Origin: Neisseria dentiae
GTDB taxonomy: Bacteria > Pseudomonadota > Gammaproteobacteria > Burkholderiales > Neisseriaceae
Length of the DNA stretch: 61,497 bases
Direction of reading: 5' to 3'
NCBI RefSeq assembly: GCF_024580525.1
Contig: NZ_JANIKQ010000018.1
Location: 1-61,497, forward strand
Shown here one piece after another: positions 58,496-61,497 of the stretch. The translations under genes were made by a program, and so were the position numbers. Each line of letters begins with the position of its first letter. Positions within the stretch are counted from its first letter, which is position 1. Below the pieces are notes generated by a model, which was given only the letters and a program-made list of their open reading frames with translations, was not told the DNA's origin and ran no database searches.

Positions 58496-60649
58496 TTAGG
58501 CCGCCGCCGTTTCCAAACTGCCGGCCCGGGTTTCGTGCAGCATACGGTAGCACGGCTCGAGCTGGCGGGTAATCAGGCTCAGCTGTTGCCAAAGTATGCT
58601 GCTTTGGCGGTCGTCGCCGATTAAGCCGTGCAGTTGCGCCAACTCCTGCCGCACCTGCTCCAAGGCCGTCTGAAACACTTCGGGCGGTTGTGCGGCGAGA
58701 TTTTCCAGCATATCGGCTGCTTGGTAGGCCGTGCGGTAGAAATTTTCGCTGAACTCGGGCGCACATCCCTGCGCCATCTGGCTGCGGTAGGCTCCGAGGG
58801 CGGAAATATAGCCGATCAGGGCATGGCTGGTTTTGAGCAGGGTAAAGCCGTCTTGCAGCTTGGCGCCGTATTTTTTCGGCTCGCCGCTCATGTCGGAAAG
58901 CGTGCTGCTCAACGATGCGGCGGCTTCGTGTGCCTGACGGCGGGCAACGCGGTAGGCCATGTCGTCGGAACCGCCGTTTTGCAGTTGGCCGAGAATATGG
59001 CGCAGGTAAACGCCGTTGCGGCTCACGGCCTGCGCGGCGGTGCGCTCGAGTGTGAGGTAACGCCAGTCGGGCCACAGATACGACACCGCCACCCAAGCGA
59101 TGGCCGAACCGATTAAGGTGTCGGCCACGCGCTGCCAGGTGAGCGAAAACACGTCTTCACCCGCCAGCGACAGCGCGGTGAGCGCCTGTACGGTGATGAA
59201 AAAGGTGGAAAAACTGTATTTGAAGGTGCGGAAAAAGAAAAACAGCGTGGTGGCCGCCAGCACGATCCACAGTTTGGTTTCGACCGAAGGCGTGAAATAC
59301 GGTACCAGCGAGCCGACCAGTACGCCCAGCACCGTGCCGGCGATGCGCTGGTTGATGCGGCTTTTGGTGGCCGAATAGTTGGGTTGGCACACGAAGAGGG
59401 CGGTGAGCAGAATCCAATAGCCGAAATGGATATGGAACACCTCAACAATGGTACAGGCGGTAAACACCACGATGGCCAGCCGCACGGCATGGCGGAATAC
59501 CGCCGATTCAAAATTGAGCTGGCTGCGCACGGTGCGCCAAACGTTGCGCAGGCCGCCGCTTTCCATGCCGGCGATGCGGTGTTTTTCAGACGGCGTTTCT
59601 TCCGCTTCTTTATCGCCGCTTTCGATGTGGCAGAGTTGGTAATCGACGCTGAACAGGTTTTCCAACAGCCTTTGCAGGGTATGCACTTCGCTGCCGCGGT
59701 GGGTTTCGGCATACAGTTTCAGCGATTGGCGGCAGCCTTCGATGGCGCGCTGCAAACGTTTGCTGTATTGGTAGGGTTGGCCGCTGCGCAGGCTTTCGGC
59801 CACATCGCGGCAGGCCTGCCCCTGCAATTCGAGCAGGCGGTGGATACGGAAGATTAAATCGGTGTTTTTTAACTTTTCGGCCAGTTCGCGGTAATCCATA
59901 TGGGCGGAGCTGATGCGCTCGTGGATATCCTGCGCGGTGAAGTAATAGCGCAGCATCCGGCTGGTGCGCGGGTGGCGGTGTTGGCCGCGCATACGGTAAA
60001 ACAGTGCGCTGCGGCAGCGGTTGAAGGCTTCGATGATGGCGGTGTTTTTCATCGCCAGGTCAATCTGGCGGTTTTCCAACTGTTCGGCCTCGTCGGGGTC
60101 GAAAAACTCGGCTTTGGCATCCAGATAACCGCCCAGCGCCGAGTAGGCCGCCGCCATGTTTTCCTGCACGGGGCGGTGCGGGAAAACAATATGCAGGATC
60201 AGCGTCATGGTGCTGTATAGCAGCGTGCCGCACAAAATCATAAACGGGTTGACCACCCACGGCATATCGGGTGTGTACGACAATGTTGTGTAAGTGGCCA
60301 CCGCCAGCGTGCCGAACGCAAACGTGCGGTAACGCAGGCCCACCGCCCCCAGCAGCGTAAACACAAACGTGAGCAGCGTCATCGTTAGAATAAACTGCAA
60401 GCCCGCGCCGTATGTGATCTGCGCCGAGAGCGAGGCTATCGAAAACAGCACCACCGTTATCACGATATTTTTCAGACGGCCTGTCAAACGGTTGTCCAAA
60501 TCCACCAAACCGCCGGCAATAATGCCCAGCACAAACGGCGTGGTGAGTTTGGGCACGTTGAAATACCAAATAAACGTGGTGGCAATAAACACGCTGAAAA
60601 AAATCGGCAGCGTGGCAATGATTTTAGGGTTGACGGCAGGCGTGCGCAT
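58496..60649 (-). CDS. YccS/YhfK-family inner-membrane protein (FUSC-like)
   Basis: The product of about 717 residues, the same length as E. coli YccS, has two sets of about six membrane helices. The first is near residues 10-165 (IATLPIFFSVFIATTFIWYF and on) and the second near 385-510 (LAIVVFTACTIVEVFHIHFG and on). Each set is followed by a helical cytoplasmic domain. This repeat layout is typical of FUSC/ArAE-type proteins, possible aromatic-acid exporters, but no substrate is known for YccS. ATG 60649 is favoured by length; a TTG 42 bases upstream is an alternative. It is a lone gene. Confidence 0.86.
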   Translation of the reverse strand: MRTPAVNPKIIATLPIFFSVFIATTFIWYFNVPKLTTPFVLGIIAGGLVDLDNRLTGRLKNIVITVVLFSIASLSAQITYGAGLQFILTMTLLTFVFTLLGAVGLRYRTFAFGTLAVATYTTLSYTPDMPWVVNPFMILCGTLLYSTMTLILHIVFPHRPVQENMAAAYSALGGYLDAKAEFFDPDEAEQLENRQIDLAMKNTAIIEAFNRCRSALFYRMRGQHRHPRTSRMLRYYFTAQDIHERISSAHMDYRELAEKLKNTDLIFRIHRLLELQGQACRDVAESLRSGQPYQYSKRLQRAIEGCRQSLKLYAETHRGSEVHTLQRLLENLFSVDYQLCHIESGDKEAEETPSEKHRIAGMESGGLRNVWRTVRSQLNFESAVFRHAVRLAIVVFTACTIVEVFHIHFGYWILLTALFVCQPNYSATKSRINQRIAGTVLGVLVGSLVPYFTPSVETKLWIVLAATTLFFFFRTFKYSFSTFFITVQALTALSLAGEDVFSLTWQRVADTLIGSAIAWVAVSYLWPDWRYLTLERTAAQAVSRNGVYLRHILGQLQNGGSDDMAYRVARRQAHEAAASLSSTLSDMSGEPKKYGAKLQDGFTLLKTSHALIGYISALGAYRSQMAQGCAPEFSENFYRTAYQAADMLENLAAQPPEVFQTALEQVRQELAQLHGLIGDDRQSSILWQQLSLITRQLEPCYRMLHETRAGSLETAAA

Positions 60650-60846
60650 AACGGAATCCGCGTTGGCGGGTTGAAGTGCGGGAAAACGCAATTGTACAGG
60701 ATTTATACGGCGGTTTGATTAACTGGGCATACCGGCTCCAACCGCAAAGGTTTGGGCCGGCGGGGTTTCAGACGGCCTCAAACGGGGCAAAAAGGCAGGC
60801 AACCGCGCCCGCCCTTTTGTTGTTGCCAATAAACAGCAGTTGCCGT

Positions 60847-61200
60847 TTATTTGGCCGCTTCTTTCGCTTTGGCGGCTGCTTCTTTGGCCGCGGTTACCGC
60901 ATCTTCGGCAGCGGTTTTGGCTGCGCTTACCGCACTGGCAGCCGCATCCTTACCGGCAGCGGCCGCTTCTTTGCCTGCCTCCGCCGCAGTAGAGGCGGCA
61001 TTTTCCACTTTAGCGCCGGCTTCTTTAGCCGCATCCACAGCACCGCTTACGGCAGAAGCCGCTTCGGCTTTGGCGGCGGCCGCATCGGTTTTCACGTCAG
61101 AAGCCACGGCCTGGGCCGCTTCTTTGGTTTCTTGTTTGGTTTCTTGCGAACAGGCGGCCAGGGCGGCAACGGCTGCAACGGCAATCAAAAATTTTTTCAT
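60847..61200 (-). CDS. Alanine-rich lipoprotein
   Basis: The 117-residue product has a lipoprotein signal (KKFLIAVAAVAALAACS, lipobox LAAC, Cys17). The mature part is almost wholly Ala, Lys, Glu, Asp and Val in irregular repeats such as AAKEAGAKVENAAS and AAKTAAEDAV. It should form one long amphipathic helix or coiled coil, in the manner of Lpp-like or apolipoprotein-like envelope proteins. I do not recognise a family with confidence. ATG 61200 gives the lipoprotein start; the frame extends 32 codons upstream without support. It is divergent from tRNA-Lys. Confidence 0.75.
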   Translation of the reverse strand: MKKFLIAVAAVAALAACSQETKQETKEAAQAVASDVKTDAAAAKAEAASAVSGAVDAAKEAGAKVENAASTAAEAGKEAAAAGKDAAASAVSAAKTAAEDAVTAAKEAAAKAKEAAK

Positions 61201-61343
61201 TTCGAGTTTATCCTTGTGTTTGAAATATCGGAATCTACCGGCATCGTGCGCCGGAATGGGCAAAATAATAACATATCCGCCGCCGGTTAAAATCACATTC
61301 CGGATATTGGCCGAATAAAATCAAAAAAACCACCAAAAAGTGC

Positions 61344-61372
61344 TTGACAGCCCGAAACGGCATTTTTATAAT
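61344..61372 (+). promoter_or_regulatory. Consensus sigma-70 promoter of tRNA-Lys
   Basis: TTGACA and TATAAT, both perfect, with the ideal 17-base spacer, 12 bases before the tRNA gene. Confidence 0.92.
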
Positions 61373-61384
61373 GCGCACTCTTTC

Positions 61385-61460
61385 GGGTCGTTAGCTCAGC
61401 TGGTAGAGCAGCGGACTTTTAATCCGTTGGTCGAAGGTTCGAATCCTTCACGACCCACCA
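61385..61460 (+). tRNA. tRNA-Lys (TTT anticodon)
   Basis: 76 nt from GGGTCGT to an encoded CCA. The acceptor arm GGGTCGT pairs with ACGACCC. The D arm is AGCTCAGCTGGTAGAGC, the anticodon loop CTTTTAA has TTT at 418-420 of the 61-kb coordinate block (61418-61420), and the T arm holds GGTTCGAATCC. Confidence 0.97.
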
Positions 61461-61468
61461 AGCTTTCC

Positions 61469-61492
61469 AAGCCTAAACAACCGTTTAGGCTT
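61469..61492 (+). terminator. Rho-independent terminator of tRNA-Lys
   Basis: AAGCCTAAAC / GTTTAGGCTT, loop AACC, then T residues to the window end. Confidence 0.88.
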
Positions 61493-61497
61493 TTTTC

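Noticed and set aside
60676..61290. A 204-codon open frame on the plus strand opposite the alanine-rich lipoprotein
   Set aside because: Its Gly/Phe/Arg-rich composition is the complement of the lipoprotein's Ala/Lys/Glu repeats, and no start signal is present.

Overview
The window is a chromosomal segment of a Neisseriaceae bacterium, most likely a Neisseria species. The main evidence is dozens of copies of the neisserial DNA uptake sequence (DUS), core GCCGTCTGAA. In the intergenic copies it is usually preceded by AG (AGGCCGTCTGAA, the 'AG-DUS' dialect of several non-meningococcal Neisseria), and many copies are arranged as inverted pairs that form transcription terminators. A Correia repeat enclosed element, dRS3-like palindromes and a minD-minE-oxyR operon support the same assignment. 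I cannot fix the species from sequence alone.

Layout. 1-13100: end of tuf, tRNA-Trp, secE-nusG, rplK-rplA, rplJ-rplL and rpoB-rpoC, the classic translation/transcription supercluster. 13347-23127: housekeeping genes, many single: a purine permease, a DoxX-like protein, queA, a BaiN/YhiN flavoprotein, an L-lactate dehydrogenase, the Fe-S carrier apbC/mrp, a LigB-type dioxygenase, cyaY, and the overlapping pair lptM-lysA. 23581-27743: a complete mlaFEDCBA phospholipid transport operon with a 143-bp miniature element between mlaF and mlaE. 27891-29809: pyrD and a histidine phosphatase. 30265-32677: a trimeric autotransporter adhesin followed by a BamE/SmpA-like lipoprotein and a small YkuD-like L,D-transpeptidase, all on one strand after an AT-rich leader. 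32767-38893: a nitrilase, a truncated porin, betA and betB (choline to betaine) and gpmA. 39077-43649: a PepSY protein with a two-component system, a membrane DnaJ-domain protein and a methyltransferase. 44167-49819: isocitrate lyase, an LpxL-type acyltransferase, a YejA-like peptide-binding protein and a universal stress protein. 50130-54852: a YadH-like ABC permease, then minC-minD-minE-oxyR, then a DUF2520 protein. 55007-56054: an IS256-variant insertion sequence with a disabled transposase, abutting terC. 57272-61497: a YadG-like ABC ATPase, a YccS-type membrane protein, an alanine-rich lipoprotein and tRNA-Lys.

Several genes point to envelope work: retrograde phospholipid transport (mla), LPS translocon maturation (lptM), lipid A acylation (lpxL), and the adhesin cluster. 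The adhesin, BamE-like lipoprotein and YkuD enzyme are the best candidate for a poorly described functional unit. I infer that the lipoprotein and the peptidoglycan enzyme help place or anchor the adhesin.

The intergenic DNA is crowded with small repeats. A recurring composite element of about 160 bp has CTTTGCAAAA-type ends around a palindrome-rich core. The core palindromes differ between copies by compensating changes, so the hairpin is kept while the sequence drifts. The same end motif bounds the two 143-bp miniature elements.
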